64,000 nt of DNA from Spirosoma sp. KCTC 42546 (GTDB lineage: Bacteria; Bacteroidota; Bacteroidia; Cytophagales; Spirosomataceae), in the NCBI RefSeq assembly GCF_006965485.1, contig NZ_CP041360.1, positions 1,364,001 through 1,428,000 of the forward strand, in the 5' to 3' direction. The notes under the pieces are model-generated. The model worked only from the letters and a program-made list of their open reading frames with translations, made no database searches and was not told the origin of the DNA. Numbering within the stretch: the first letter of the stretch is position 1; each line of letters opens with the position of its first letter. Positions 24,247-32,460 of this stretch are shown here, one piece after another. The position numbers were made by a program, and so were the translations under genes.

Positions 24247-24882
24247 TTATATCTCTTGATTTTCTTTACGGGCATTCAAATAGCCTTTGATAACCGTGAA
24301 GGTGGTAATGGCTAAGAAGAAAATGATAATGTACTGGACGTAGTCAACGATACCCGGGAATCGCTCACCGAAGTAGAATCCGCCCCCTACCAGCGTCAGT
24401 ACCCAAATGGCTCCCCCAACAACATTGTAGAGCATGAAGAACTGGAAGGGCATGTGAATAAGTCCCGCCAATAAAGGAGCAAATGTGCGTACAACCGGCA
24501 GAAACCGCGAAATAATCAATGCCCCGTTGCCATAACGTACAAACGCAGCCCGTGTATTGTCGATGTATTTCTGCTTGAAAAATAGGGAATCAGGCCGATT
24601 TTTGATTTTCGCGCCGAAATAATACCCTGTCAGATAGCCCGTTAACGACCCTAGTACAGCCGCCCCAAAAATACACGCGAGTAAGAGCAGGAGGGGTACG
24701 TTCAGCAGTTTGGTTCCGGCAAACACGCCCGATAAAAACAGCAGATAATCGCCCGGTAGGAAGAAACCGAAAAATATACCGTTCTCCACATAAATGATGA
24801 GCGTAATTAATACAAGCCCCCCCGTTCGGATAACTTCTTCGGAGTTAAGAAGATACTGAAAAAAGTCGATTATCTGGTTCAT
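24247..24882 (-). CDS. DedA/VTT-family membrane protein
   Basis: The 211-residue polytopic inner-membrane protein has the DedA core: ENGIFFGFFLPGDYLLFLSG near residue 32, LTGYLTGYYFGAK, and the conserved ISRFLPVVRTFAPLLAGLIH near 125, followed by NVVGGAIWV. DedA proteins are associated with membrane-potential homeostasis and lipid flipping such as undecaprenyl-phosphate recycling; the exact substrate here is unknown. It is monocistronic or lies downstream of the ABC-F gene, from which a TGAATGAG-class palindrome separates it. Confidence 0.9.
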   Translation of the reverse strand: MNQIIDFFQYLLNSEEVIRTGGLVLITLIIYVENGIFFGFFLPGDYLLFLSGVFAGTKLLNVPLLLLLACIFGAAVLGSLTGYLTGYYFGAKIKNRPDSLFFKQKYIDNTRAAFVRYGNGALIISRFLPVVRTFAPLLAGLIHMPFQFFMLYNVVGGAIWVLTLVGGGFYFGERFPGIVDYVQYIIIFFLAITTFTVIKGYLNARKENQEI

Positions 24883-24971
24883 AATTAATGAGTGAATGAG
24901 CGAATAAGTGAATGGGTGAATAGGGCATGTAGCAGCTATTCACTCATTTACTCATTCGCTCATTCACAATT
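24883..24971. repeat. Inverted repeat, TGAATGAG class, between the ABC-F and DedA genes
   Basis: The arms 24883-24923 (contains TGAGTGAATGAGCGAAT) and 24936-24971 pair with small offsets, and each arm itself repeats GAATGAG-like units. It touches the DedA start on one side and the ABC-F stop on the other. Confidence 0.75.
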
Positions 24972-26865
24972 ATATAAATTCCGCCAGTTCAAGCCAGCGA
25001 TCTGATTTTTCAGCAATACTATGCTCAATTTGCTCAATCTCACGCGACCAGGCTATCAATTGCTCATGAGGGCCACCTGCATTCAGCAGATCCACAACCT
25101 CTACTTTCCGTTGTTCCAGCGATTCGATTTCTTTTTCAAGTGTTTCGTATTCGCGGATCTCCTTGAACGATAGCTTTCTTTTTGTGCCGTTCACTGGGGT
25201 TGCTGCCGGAGGAACCGCCGGTACAGGCGTTTGGTTCTTGGCAACGGTTGGCGTGGCTTTGTCCGGTTGCGACACCGATTTTTTCGGCTGTGCATCTCGC
25301 CACTCCCGATAGTCGGTGTAGTTGCCCGGGTAATCACGAATTTTGCCTTCGCCTTCCATCACAAAAACGTGCTCCACCAGCCGATCCATAAAGTAACGGT
25401 CGTGGGTTACGATCAGCACACAACCCGAAAAATTAAGCAGAAAGTCCTCCAGAACGTTCAGCGTCGTTATATCCAGATCGTTTGTCGGTTCATCCAGAAT
25501 TAGGAAGTTCGGATTTTGTACCAGGACTAATAAAAGCTGAAGCCGTCGTTTTTCTCCTCCGCTCAATTTCGCTACGAAATCATACTGTTTCGAGCGGTCA
25601 AATAAAAACCGACTGAGCAATTGCGTAGCCGTGATGGTATCGCCATTGGCTAATTTCATGACTTCGGCCACATCCTGCACGACGTCGATCACCCGCTGAT
25701 TTTCGGGCAAATCCAGTTCCGTTTGCGTGTAATAGCCAAATTTTACGGTGCCGCCCGTACTGATCTTACCTGAATCAGGACGAAGTTTGCCCGTTAGCAT
25801 GTTCATTAGCGTGGTTTTGCCCATGCCATTCTTGCCAATAAGCCCCACCCGGTCGGGCCGCTTAAAGGTGTAGTTGAAATGGTCAAGTAATACCTTGTCG
25901 CCAAAGCGTTTGCTCAGGTTTTCAACTTCCAGGATTTTGCTACCTAATCGAGCCATGCGTAGGTTCAGATCAAGTTCGCCATCTGAGCGTTTGCCGCTTG
26001 TTTTCTCTTTCAGATCTTCAAACGCATCAATTCGGTACTGGGCTTTTGTGCCCCGCGCTTTGGGTTGTCGACGCATCCACTCCAGTTCACGCCGGAATGT
26101 GTTGCGATCTTTGGATAACTCGGAGGCCGCAGCCATCTCACGCTCCTCTTTTTTCTCCAAAAAGTAGGCGTAATTGCCTTTGTAGGTGTACAACTGGCCA
26201 TTGTCCATTTCGGCAATGTGATTGCAGACCCGATCCAGGAAATACCGATCGTGGGAGACCATCAGCAACGTACCGTTATTCGTATTGAGAAAGCTTTCGA
26301 GGTATTCGATGGCTTCGAGGTCGAGGTGGTTGGTTGGCTCATCCAGAATAAGCAGGTCTGGATTCTGGATCAGTACTCGTGCTAAAGCCACCCGTTTTCG
26401 CTGACCGCCCGAGAGGGATCCAACCATCTGCTCAACATCCTGAATCCCCAGTTCTCCCAGAATTTGCCGTATCTGGGCTTCATAATCCCAGGCTTCGAGC
26501 TTTTCCATATTGCTCATGGCCTGTTCGAGACCCGCGTGATCATCGTGGGCGAGAGCATGCTCATAGGCACGAACGGCATCGAGCTGGGCGCTTTCGCCCG
26601 CTAGTACGACATCCATAACCGTCAGGGCGTCGTTCAGATCGGGCTGTTGATCGAGGTAGCCGATGGTAATATTTTTTCTATGGCTGACAATACCCGAATC
26701 GGGCGGCATAGCACCGGCCAGAATGGATAATAAGGTGGTTTTTCCTGACCCATTGGCCCCAACAATAGCGACTTTATCGCCCCGATTCACACCAAATGTG
26801 AGGTTTTTAAACAGGGTGCGGTCGCCGTAGGACTTGGTTAAATTTTCGGCTGATAGATAGTTCAT
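24970..26865 (-). CDS. ABC-F family ATPase (Uup-like)
   Basis: The 631-residue soluble protein has two ATP-binding domains and no membrane segment. Domain 1 has GANGSGKTT near residue 35 and LSGGQRKRVALARVL with LLILDEPTNHLDLEAIEYLE. The linker holds the ABC-F signature region around residues 230-300 (GTKAQYRIDAFEDLKEKTSG). Domain 2 has GKNGMGKTT, LSGGEKRRLQLLLVL and FLILDEPTNDLDI. A charged C-terminal coiled coil (about 560-631) fits Uup, a DNA- or ribosome-associated ABC-F protein. The start at 26865 (MNYLSAENLTKSYG) is chosen because upstream residues look non-coding and contain the promoter box at 26915-26922. Confidence 0.92.
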   Translation of the reverse strand: MNYLSAENLTKSYGDRTLFKNLTFGVNRGDKVAIVGANGSGKTTLLSILAGAMPPDSGIVSHRKNITIGYLDQQPDLNDALTVMDVVLAGESAQLDAVRAYEHALAHDDHAGLEQAMSNMEKLEAWDYEAQIRQILGELGIQDVEQMVGSLSGGQRKRVALARVLIQNPDLLILDEPTNHLDLEAIEYLESFLNTNNGTLLMVSHDRYFLDRVCNHIAEMDNGQLYTYKGNYAYFLEKKEEREMAAASELSKDRNTFRRELEWMRRQPKARGTKAQYRIDAFEDLKEKTSGKRSDGELDLNLRMARLGSKILEVENLSKRFGDKVLLDHFNYTFKRPDRVGLIGKNGMGKTTLMNMLTGKLRPDSGKISTGGTVKFGYYTQTELDLPENQRVIDVVQDVAEVMKLANGDTITATQLLSRFLFDRSKQYDFVAKLSGGEKRRLQLLLVLVQNPNFLILDEPTNDLDITTLNVLEDFLLNFSGCVLIVTHDRYFMDRLVEHVFVMEGEGKIRDYPGNYTDYREWRDAQPKKSVSQPDKATPTVAKNQTPVPAVPPAATPVNGTKRKLSFKEIREYETLEKEIESLEQRKVEVVDLLNAGGPHEQLIAWSREIEQIEHSIAEKSDRWLELAEFI

Positions 26866-26914
26866 AAGTTCGGAAGACCTACATGATTTTGAAAACCGTA
26901 TAGGTTTGAAGGCA

Positions 26915-26922
26915 CAAAGGTA
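26915..26922 (-). promoter_or_regulatory. -7 promoter box for the ABC-F gene
   Basis: Read on the minus strand this is TACCTTTG, a perfect TAnnTTTG box, located 50 bases upstream of the chosen start at 26865. Confidence 0.55.
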
Positions 26923-26983
26923 CAACAAAGAAAATCGTTCGTACTTTTACCGCTCAATGCTGTTTTTATATTCATAACCAACA

Positions 26984-27985
26984 ATGCGGCTGAACTATCT
27001 CCTATCAACTATAGTATTACTGGCTGGCGCCATCGGTAGCGCCAATTCCCAGACCTCAACCGACTTCAAATCCTATACCCAAACTGTTCCTGGTAGTAAT
27101 CAGACCTATGCACTGGTGGCTATTCCGGGTGGAAGCTACATGATGGGTAGTCCTGCCGCTGAAAAAGGCCGCCAGTCCGACGAAGGACCACAGCATAAGG
27201 TGCAGATTGAGCCCTTTTATATGGGGAAATACGAAATAACCTGGGACCTTTACGATCTGTTTGCCTTTACAAATATGGAAAAGGAAATGGCCGCGAAGTA
27301 CACTGAATCGGACGCTAATCTGGCTAAAACCGATGCGACTACGCGCCCTAGCCCTCCGTATGTAGATATGTCCTTTGGTATGGGACGGGCTGGTTATCCG
27401 GCCATTAACATGACCCAATATGCGGCCATTAAATTCTGCGCCTGGCTTTATGCGAAAACCGGCGTGTTTTATCGCCTGCCTACCGAGGCTGAATGGGAGT
27501 ACGCTTGCCGGGCTAATACAACAACCCCATACTCATTTGGGGCAGATGTGAAGAAGCTGGGTGAATATGCCGTATTTACAGGAAATAGTGATGGTGGTTA
27601 TAAGAAAGTGGGTACTAAAAAGCCCAACCCATTCGGGCTTTATGATATGCATGGTAATGTAATGGAATGGACAAAGGATCAGTACATTGAAGACTATTAC
27701 AAGCAGGTAGCTAGTGGCAAAAAGGAGCCGTATGCACCAACCACTACCCTGTATCCGAACTCGGTACGGGGTGGATCATGGGACGACGCAGCCGAAGTGC
27801 TACGGTCGGCGGCACGCACACCTTCGGCACCCGCCTGGAAAGTCCTTGACCCGCAAAGCCCAAAGTCAGACTGGTGGCTAACCTCGGCCTCCTTCGTGGG
27901 CTTCCGGATTGTTCGGCCTGCCAAAACACCCAGCGAAGAGGACATTAAAGCCTATTACGGAATTAAGCCAATTAAAGATTATTGA
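26984..27985 (+). CDS. Secreted SUMF1/formylglycine-generating-enzyme-family protein
   Basis: The 333-residue protein has a signal peptide (MRLNYLLSTIVLLAGAIGSANS) and one FGE-sulfatase domain. Fold hallmarks are LVAIPGGSYMMGSPAAEKG, GPQHKVQIEPFYMGKYEIT, FYRLPTEAEWEYACRA, FGLYDMHGNVMEWTKDQY, VRGGSWDDAAEVLRSAAR and VGFRIVRP. There is no cysteine pair in the catalytic region and no sulfatase nearby, so it is not assigned as a sulfatase activator. In Bacteroidota many such domains occur in gliding or envelope proteins such as GldJ/GldK. It lacks a lipobox cysteine, so it should be a soluble periplasmic or exported protein. Confidence 0.85.
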   Translation: MRLNYLLSTIVLLAGAIGSANSQTSTDFKSYTQTVPGSNQTYALVAIPGGSYMMGSPAAEKGRQSDEGPQHKVQIEPFYMGKYEITWDLYDLFAFTNMEKEMAAKYTESDANLAKTDATTRPSPPYVDMSFGMGRAGYPAINMTQYAAIKFCAWLYAKTGVFYRLPTEAEWEYACRANTTTPYSFGADVKKLGEYAVFTGNSDGGYKKVGTKKPNPFGLYDMHGNVMEWTKDQYIEDYYKQVASGKKEPYAPTTTLYPNSVRGGSWDDAAEVLRSAARTPSAPAWKVLDPQSPKSDWWLTSASFVGFRIVRPAKTPSEEDIKAYYGIKPIKDY

Positions 27986-27987
27986 TC

Positions 27988-28070
27988 GATGAATGAGTGA
28001 ATTAATGAATGAGCGAATAAAATCGGCTCGAAGCTATTCACTCATTCACTCATTCACTCATTCACTCATT
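27988..28070. repeat. Inverted repeat, TGAATGAG class, reaching into the folK start
   Basis: The arm near 27991-28018 (GAATGAGTGAATTAATGAAT then GAGCGAATA) pairs with 28036-28070, which is a run of about four TCACTCAT units. The right arm ends on the TT of the TTG codon at 28069, so the palindrome overlaps the start codon of the next gene. Confidence 0.75.
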
Positions 28071-28542
28071 GAAAATACTCCTCCTCGGCGCCAACCTCGG
28101 CGATCGCACGTTAACCTTAAGGCGGGCAATTGACCTGATTGCCGAACGCGTTGGACTCGTAGTCAACGCATCGGGTTTGTACGAAACGGCACCCTGGGGC
28201 GTAACCGATCAGCCGACTTATCTGAATCAGGTACTGGCTGTTGAAACGATGCTGGAACCCGAAGAGGTATTAACTCAGACACAGGCTATTGAGCAGGAGT
28301 TAGGGCGTATTCGGCTAGAAAAATGGGGCGCGCGAGTAATTGATATTGATATACTGTATTACGACCAGCTCATCTGGCAAACCGACACGCTGACGATTCC
28401 GCATCCTTATTTGCATCAGCGACGTTTTACGCTTGTACCTCTAGCTGAGATTGCTCCCGCGTTTGTGCATCCAGTTTTGAAGAAAACAACGGTTGAGTTG
28501 CTGGAAGAATGCGAAGATGAAAGTGAGGTGATTAATTTTTAA
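28069..28542 (+). CDS. folK: 2-amino-4-hydroxy-6-hydroxymethyldihydropteridine diphosphokinase (HPPK)
   Basis: The 157-residue cytoplasmic enzyme transfers pyrophosphate from ATP to hydroxymethyl-dihydropterin in folate synthesis. Signatures are LLLGANLGDRTLTLRRAIDL at the N-terminus, the LYETAPWGVTDQPTYLNQVL segment and the ATP-binding RIRLEKWGARVIDIDILYYD, then IPHPYLHQRRFTLVPLAEIA. No ATG exists at the expected start: TTG at 28069 encodes the initial residue directly before KILLLGANLGDR. This TTG is the last part of the palindrome's right arm, so initiation may be structurally controlled. Folate partners are not adjacent. Confidence 0.9.
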   Translation: MKILLLGANLGDRTLTLRRAIDLIAERVGLVVNASGLYETAPWGVTDQPTYLNQVLAVETMLEPEEVLTQTQAIEQELGRIRLEKWGARVIDIDILYYDQLIWQTDTLTIPHPYLHQRRFTLVPLAEIAPAFVHPVLKKTTVELLEECEDESEVINF

Positions 28543-28578
28543 TTCCCCAAAAACTTCGCCCCTCCACTGAAAACATAG

Positions 28579-28586
28579 TACCTTTG
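28579..28586 (+). promoter_or_regulatory. -7 promoter box for the aminotransferase gene
   Basis: TACCTTTG, a perfect TAnnTTTG box, lies 40 bases before the start at 28627 and 36 bases after the folK stop. It indicates separate transcription of the aminotransferase. Confidence 0.6.
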
Positions 28587-28626
28587 CGCTCAGTTTGTTA
28601 TCATTTTCTCAAAAACATTACCGATT

Positions 28627-29844
28627 ATGTCTGCCACGCTTGACACCGTGAGTTTGTTAGCCGACCGCATCAATGCGCTGGAGGAGTCGTCCACGCTGGC
28701 GATGACCAAAAAAGCCCGCGAATTGGCGGCACTGGGCCACAAAGTAATTAGCCTCAGTGTTGGAGAGCCGGATTTTAAAACGCCCCAACACATCTGCGAA
28801 GCCGCCAAGAAAGCCATCGACGATGGTTTCCACGGTTATTCGCCCGTTGCGGGCTACCCCGATCTTCGCAAGGCTATTGCCGATAAGTTCAAGCGCGACA
28901 ATAATATTGACTGGAAACCCGAAAATATTGTCGTCTCGACTGGCGCCAAGCATTCACTTGCCAACGTCATTCAGGTATTGATTAATCCTGGCGATGAGGT
29001 CATTATCTTCTCGCCTTACTGGGTTAGTTATTCCGAAATGGTGAAATTGGCCGAAGGGAAAGCTGTAGTTATTGACGGTTCGTTCGACAACAACTTCAAA
29101 GTTACACCCGAGCAGTTTGAGGAAGCCATCACCGATCGGACCAAGATTGTGATGTACGCGTCGCCAAACAACCCAACCGGTTCTATTTACTCCGAAGCAG
29201 AACTGCGGGCTATTGCCGAGGTGGTGGCCCGTCACGAAAATGTGTACGTGCTGGCCGACGAAATTTACGAATACATCAACTTCACGCCGGAAGGTCACTT
29301 CAGCATGGGCTCAATACCTGAAGTAGCTGAACGAGTTATCACCGTGAATGGCGTGGCTAAAGGCTATGCTATGACGGGCTGGCGTATCGGCTACATTGGT
29401 GCAGCTAAATGGATTGCTGAGGGCGTAGAGAAATTGCAGGGCCAGGTTACGTCTGGCACAAACTCCATTGCCCAGAAAGCAACCGTTGCGGCTTTGAACG
29501 GTCCGATGGAGCCGTCCATGGAAATGGCTAAGGCATATCACCGTCGGCGTGATTTAGTCGTGAAACTGTTGAAAGAGGTACCGCATTTCCGGACAAACGT
29601 ACCTGAGGGCGCTTTCTACGCTTTCCCGGATATCAGCTATTATTATGGAAAATCAGATGGCACAACTCGTATTGAAAACTCAGACGATTTTGCTGCCTGG
29701 TTGCTGAACACCGCTTATGTGGCTACTGTAGCCGGTTCGGGCTTTGGTGCGCCTAATTGCCTGCGTATTTCAACCGCGGCTTCCGACGAGTCGCTTGTGG
29801 AAGCTGTTCAGCGGATCAAAGACGCGGTGGCAACGTTAAAATAA
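28627..29844 (+). CDS. Class I/II pyridoxal-phosphate aminotransferase (aspartate aminotransferase type)
   Basis: The 405-residue enzyme has the fold-type I aminotransferase pattern: LSVGEPDFKTPQHICEAAKK near residue 40, VSTGAKHSLANVIQVLINPG, YASPNNPTGSIYSEAEL with the PLP-contacting Asn, VLADEIYEYINFTPE, and the Schiff-base lysine in VNGVAKGYAMTGWRIGYIGA. The final arginine region is NCLRISTAASDESL. Class Ib aspartate (or aromatic/prephenate) aminotransferases match best. It transfers amino groups between aspartate and 2-oxoglutarate or related acids. It has its own promoter box and a terminator at 29866. Confidence 0.9.
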   Translation: MSATLDTVSLLADRINALEESSTLAMTKKARELAALGHKVISLSVGEPDFKTPQHICEAAKKAIDDGFHGYSPVAGYPDLRKAIADKFKRDNNIDWKPENIVVSTGAKHSLANVIQVLINPGDEVIIFSPYWVSYSEMVKLAEGKAVVIDGSFDNNFKVTPEQFEEAITDRTKIVMYASPNNPTGSIYSEAELRAIAEVVARHENVYVLADEIYEYINFTPEGHFSMGSIPEVAERVITVNGVAKGYAMTGWRIGYIGAAKWIAEGVEKLQGQVTSGTNSIAQKATVAALNGPMEPSMEMAKAYHRRRDLVVKLLKEVPHFRTNVPEGAFYAFPDISYYYGKSDGTTRIENSDDFAAWLLNTAYVATVAGSGFGAPNCLRISTAASDESLVEAVQRIKDAVATLK

Positions 29845-29865
29845 GTTAGCCTAACCGGCCAACTA

Positions 29866-29902
29866 GCAAAAGTCGTCAGTAGTAGTATTGACGACTTTTT
29901 GC
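29866..29902 (+). terminator. Intrinsic terminator of the aminotransferase gene
   Basis: GCAAAAGTCGTCA (29866-29878) pairs with TGACGACTTTTTGC (29889-29902) with one bulge, and the T-run is within the second arm. It lies 22 bases after the stop. Confidence 0.85.
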
Positions 29903-30372
29903 ATTTATAAAGGATGGACATTCCTAGCCCGATCTGAAGATTATGGGGTTATTGATATAGAAGTAGCTCAGGCAGGACCCTATATATACGTGACAAATCC
30001 AATTCGTAGCATTTCAGGTTAATACATGTAGAATAGACTAAATCTGCTGATAGAGAGCTATTAATGTAACATTTACTGAAAATTTTAAATAGAATAGAAA
30101 TCTTAATTATAGATTAATTAACTTAGGGGGACGTAACTTTTTTTGGCATTATAATTGATGATGTTAGAGCAGGTACGGCAAGTCACAATATATTTACCAG
30201 TAGGCGCGCACAACACTAGTCGTTAATTATAAACTTTTAGAGGGTCTCCTTGTTTTTGTACTAAGGCAAGGTTAACTTTGAATAAGAATAGAATGGTGTA
30301 CTAAACACTGATTTGTAAGTTGTCTCTTTTGCCAAACCGTAACCTTAATCTTAAAATTACATCTTGAAGCCG
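29903..30372. other. 470-base A/T-rich gap without a called gene
   Basis: The stretch has low complexity and A/T-rich sequence. A 40-codon open frame at 29900-30022 (plus strand) reads like the tail of a protein (KGWTFLARSEDYGV...) but has no start codon and follows a terminator directly; it may be a gene remnant. The rest, up to 30372, shows no convincing coding or structural signal apart from probable upstream control of the small gene at 30373. Confidence 0.5.
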
Positions 30373-30558
30373 ATGAGAAATTTCCGCCTGTACATGATTT
30401 TTCAATGGGTTTTTTTCTTGCCCATTATTCTGCCTCTCTGCATCATCTTCGGAGCCTTGCGTGGGATTGTGCAGATGGTTGAGCGCGTTATGGAACAAAT
30501 CATTTCGGATATAGCTCCTTCGGAACAAGCGTCGGCAACGACATTGACTGAACGCTAA
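30373..30558 (+). CDS. Small membrane protein, 61 residues
   Basis: It starts MRNFRLYMIFQWVFFLPIIL and continues LPLCIIFGALRGIVQMVERV, one long or two short hydrophobic helices. The second half is amphipathic and ends with a polar tail SEQASATTLTER. No family is recognised. The frame could begin at a TTG at 30364, but the ATG at 30373 is preferred. An efficient terminator follows, and A/T-rich DNA precedes it, so it is likely an independent unit. Role unknown. Confidence 0.5.
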   Translation: MRNFRLYMIFQWVFFLPIILPLCIIFGALRGIVQMVERVMEQIISDIAPSEQASATTLTER

Positions 30559-30615
30559 GTAATCCTTATGGATACATATGTTTGGAGTCGACTTTACCGT
30601 AGCTCCAACTGTTTT

Positions 30616-30653
30616 AAGGGCCGCATTTCTGGGGATCAGAAAATGCGGCCCTT
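30616..30653 (+). terminator. Strong terminator after the small membrane protein
   Basis: AAGGGCCGCATTT (30616-30628) pairs perfectly over 13 bases with AAATGCGGCCCTT (30641-30653), followed by AACTTTTT. Confidence 0.85.
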
Positions 30654-30685
30654 AACTTTTTGAACAAGCCCTGGATAAGCTGCTA

Positions 30686-31432
30686 TTATTCAAAAATGAA
30701 ATCCAGATTCTTATCCTTATAATCCTCGTCATCCAGGTCCAGGAACTCCTCCCAGAACGGATCGTTAGGTAAGCCTGCTTTGCAGATAATCGGGCGGTCT
30801 GGTGCTCCGGCTTGCTTAACCGGGTGAATGAAGTACAGGCGACGGGCGTGCAGATAGATTTTCTTATCGGCTACGGCACGGTCATATCCATACTTTACGT
30901 CGCCCCTGATCGGGCAGCCCATATGCGCCAGCTGAGCCCGAATCTGATGGGGGCGGCCCGTAACCGGATTAACCTCTAACAAATAGTGCTCATTAATTCG
31001 CCCTAACACCCGATACGATAATTCGGCCTTCTGCGAATTTGGGGCTTCATAGTCATAGACAGTTACCTGATTTTTCTGCTCATCCTTAACCAGCCAGTTT
31101 ATCAGCTTATCGGCATCCTTAGGTGGTTTTTGTCGAACAACAGCCCAATAGGTTTTTTGCACCTGTCGTTTCCGAAAAATCTCGTTCATGCGCTCCAGGG
31201 CTTTCGAAGTGCGGGCAAACACAACCAGGCCACTTACAGGCCTGTCGAGCCGATGAACCAATCCCAGAAATACCTCGCCAGGCTTGTTGTATTTTTCCTT
31301 AACGTAGTCTTTCAGAACATCCAGTAAAGTAGTGTCGCCGGTGCGATCACCCTGCACCAAAATGCCTGGATCTTTATTGACAATTAACAGGTGGTTATCT
31401 TCGTAAACAACCTGATATGGTTTCTTCTTCAT
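30686..31432 (-). CDS. RluA-family pseudouridine synthase without S4 domain
   Basis: The 248-residue enzyme should convert uridine to pseudouridine in rRNA or tRNA. The N-terminal strand pattern VVYEDNHLLIVNKDPGILVQ is followed by the catalytic motif FLGLVHRLDRPVSGLVVFAR with the active Asp, then SYRVLGRINEHYLLEVNPVT and GRPHQIRAQLAHMGCPIRGD. Lack of an S4 domain and the RluA-type HRLD motif match the short TruC/RluA-like forms. The ATG at 31432 (MKKKPYQVVYE) is chosen because the 16 upstream codons overlap the GGATAATG-class repeat. Its neighbour panB is upstream on the same strand. Confidence 0.9.
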   Translation of the reverse strand: MKKKPYQVVYEDNHLLIVNKDPGILVQGDRTGDTTLLDVLKDYVKEKYNKPGEVFLGLVHRLDRPVSGLVVFARTSKALERMNEIFRKRQVQKTYWAVVRQKPPKDADKLINWLVKDEQKNQVTVYDYEAPNSQKAELSYRVLGRINEHYLLEVNPVTGRPHQIRAQLAHMGCPIRGDVKYGYDRAVADKKIYLHARRLYFIHPVKQAGAPDRPIICKAGLPNDPFWEEFLDLDDEDYKDKNLDFIFE

Positions 31433-31512
31433 GATAAGTAATGGATAATGAATGATGTATAATGAAAAATGGAAATGCACTGTGCATTATTCATTGTACA
31501 TTATTCATTTAT
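31433..31512. repeat. Inverted repeat, GGATAATG class
   Basis: The arm near 31437-31464 (AATGGATAATGAATGATGTA) pairs with 31485-31512 (CATTATTCATTGTACATTAT...). It lies directly upstream of the pseudouridine synthase start and after the panB stop. The same class occurs at 52606 and, in degenerate form, around 19165-19250. Confidence 0.65.
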
Positions 31513-31520
31513 CCTTTAAC

Positions 31521-32339
31521 TCAATACGCTTCTTTCTCGTTCGGAAAGTCGTTGGCTTTTACATCATCCACATAATGAGCAATGGCCTCTGTCATAACCT
31601 TGTGTAGCTCAGCGTACCGACGCAGGAAGCGTGGCTTAAACTCATTGTTAATACCTAGCAGGTCGTGAAAAACCAGGATTTGACCATCGGCGTCGGGGCC
31701 CGCACCGATCCCAATGGTCGGAATAGTCAGGCTCTTGGACACTTTTTTGGTTAAGGATGCGGGAATTTTTTCAAGTACAACACCAAAGCAGCCAATGTCT
31801 TCGAGCATGTGGGCATCTTCCATCAACTTTTCGGCTTCGGCTTCTTCTTTAGCCCGCACGGCATAGGTGCCGAATTTATAGATAGACTGAGGTGTTAAAC
31901 CCAGGTGGCCCATTACGGGAACCCCCGCACTCAAAATCCGGACGATGGATTCTTTGATTTCCAGACCCCCTTCCATCTTTACCGCATGCGCGCCCGACTC
32001 TTTCATGATTCGAATGGCCGATTGCAATGCTACCGATGAGTTACCCTGATAGGAGCCAAATGGTAAATCGACGAGAACCAACGCCCGCTTAACGCCCCTC
32101 ACTACCGAGCTGGCATGGTAAATCATTTGATCGAGGGTAATGGGCAGCGTTGTTTCATGGCCCGCCATAACGTTCGAGGCTGAGTCGCCGACCAGAATCA
32201 ATTCAACTCCGGCAGCATCAACGACCCGGGCCATCGAATAATCGTAGGCAGTTAGGGCAGAGATTTTTTCGCCTTTATTTTTTAACTCCTGGATGGTGTG
32301 CGTGGTAACGCGCTTGATGTCGGGGTTATGAACAGACAT
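31521..32339 (-). CDS. panB: 3-methyl-2-oxobutanoate hydroxymethyltransferase
   Basis: The 272-residue enzyme makes ketopantoate from 2-ketoisovalerate and methylene-tetrahydrofolate in pantothenate and CoA synthesis. Family signatures are [40 protein letters not shown] (metal-binding Asp), [51 protein letters not shown], and the [20 protein letters not shown] stretch near the end. The ATG at 32339 ([11 protein letters not shown]) fits the family start. No other pantothenate gene is near. Confidence 0.95.
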   Translation of the reverse strand: MSVHNPDIKRVTTHTIQELKNKGEKISALTAYDYSMARVVDAAGVELILVGDSASNVMAGHETTLPITLDQMIYHASSVVRGVKRALVLVDLPFGSYQGNSSVALQSAIRIMKESGAHAVKMEGGLEIKESIVRILSAGVPVMGHLGLTPQSIYKFGTYAVRAKEEAEAEKLMEDAHMLEDIGCFGVVLEKIPASLTKKVSKSLTIPTIGIGAGPDADGQILVFHDLLGINNEFKPRFLRRYAELHKVMTEAIAHYVDDVKANDFPNEKEAY

Positions 32340-32460
32340 TGTGTCGGTTTTCTGTTTACGGATTTCGGTAAAAGTGCGTAAAAGTACAACCTTTTTACCT
32401 ATGCACTCTTGTCGCAACTGGTGAGCTTAAACCGAAAACCTGAAACGAAAAACCGAAAAT

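Noticed and set aside
26984..27985. Possible GldJ/GldK gliding protein or sulfatase-maturing enzyme
   Set aside because: No lipobox, no other gld genes nearby and no catalytic cysteine pair or sulfatase gene. It is therefore kept as a general SUMF1-family protein.
27988..28070. TCACTCAT repeats considered as a short CRISPR or tandem-repeat array
   Set aside because: The units are adjacent, without spacers, and form one arm of an inverted repeat. No cas gene is present.
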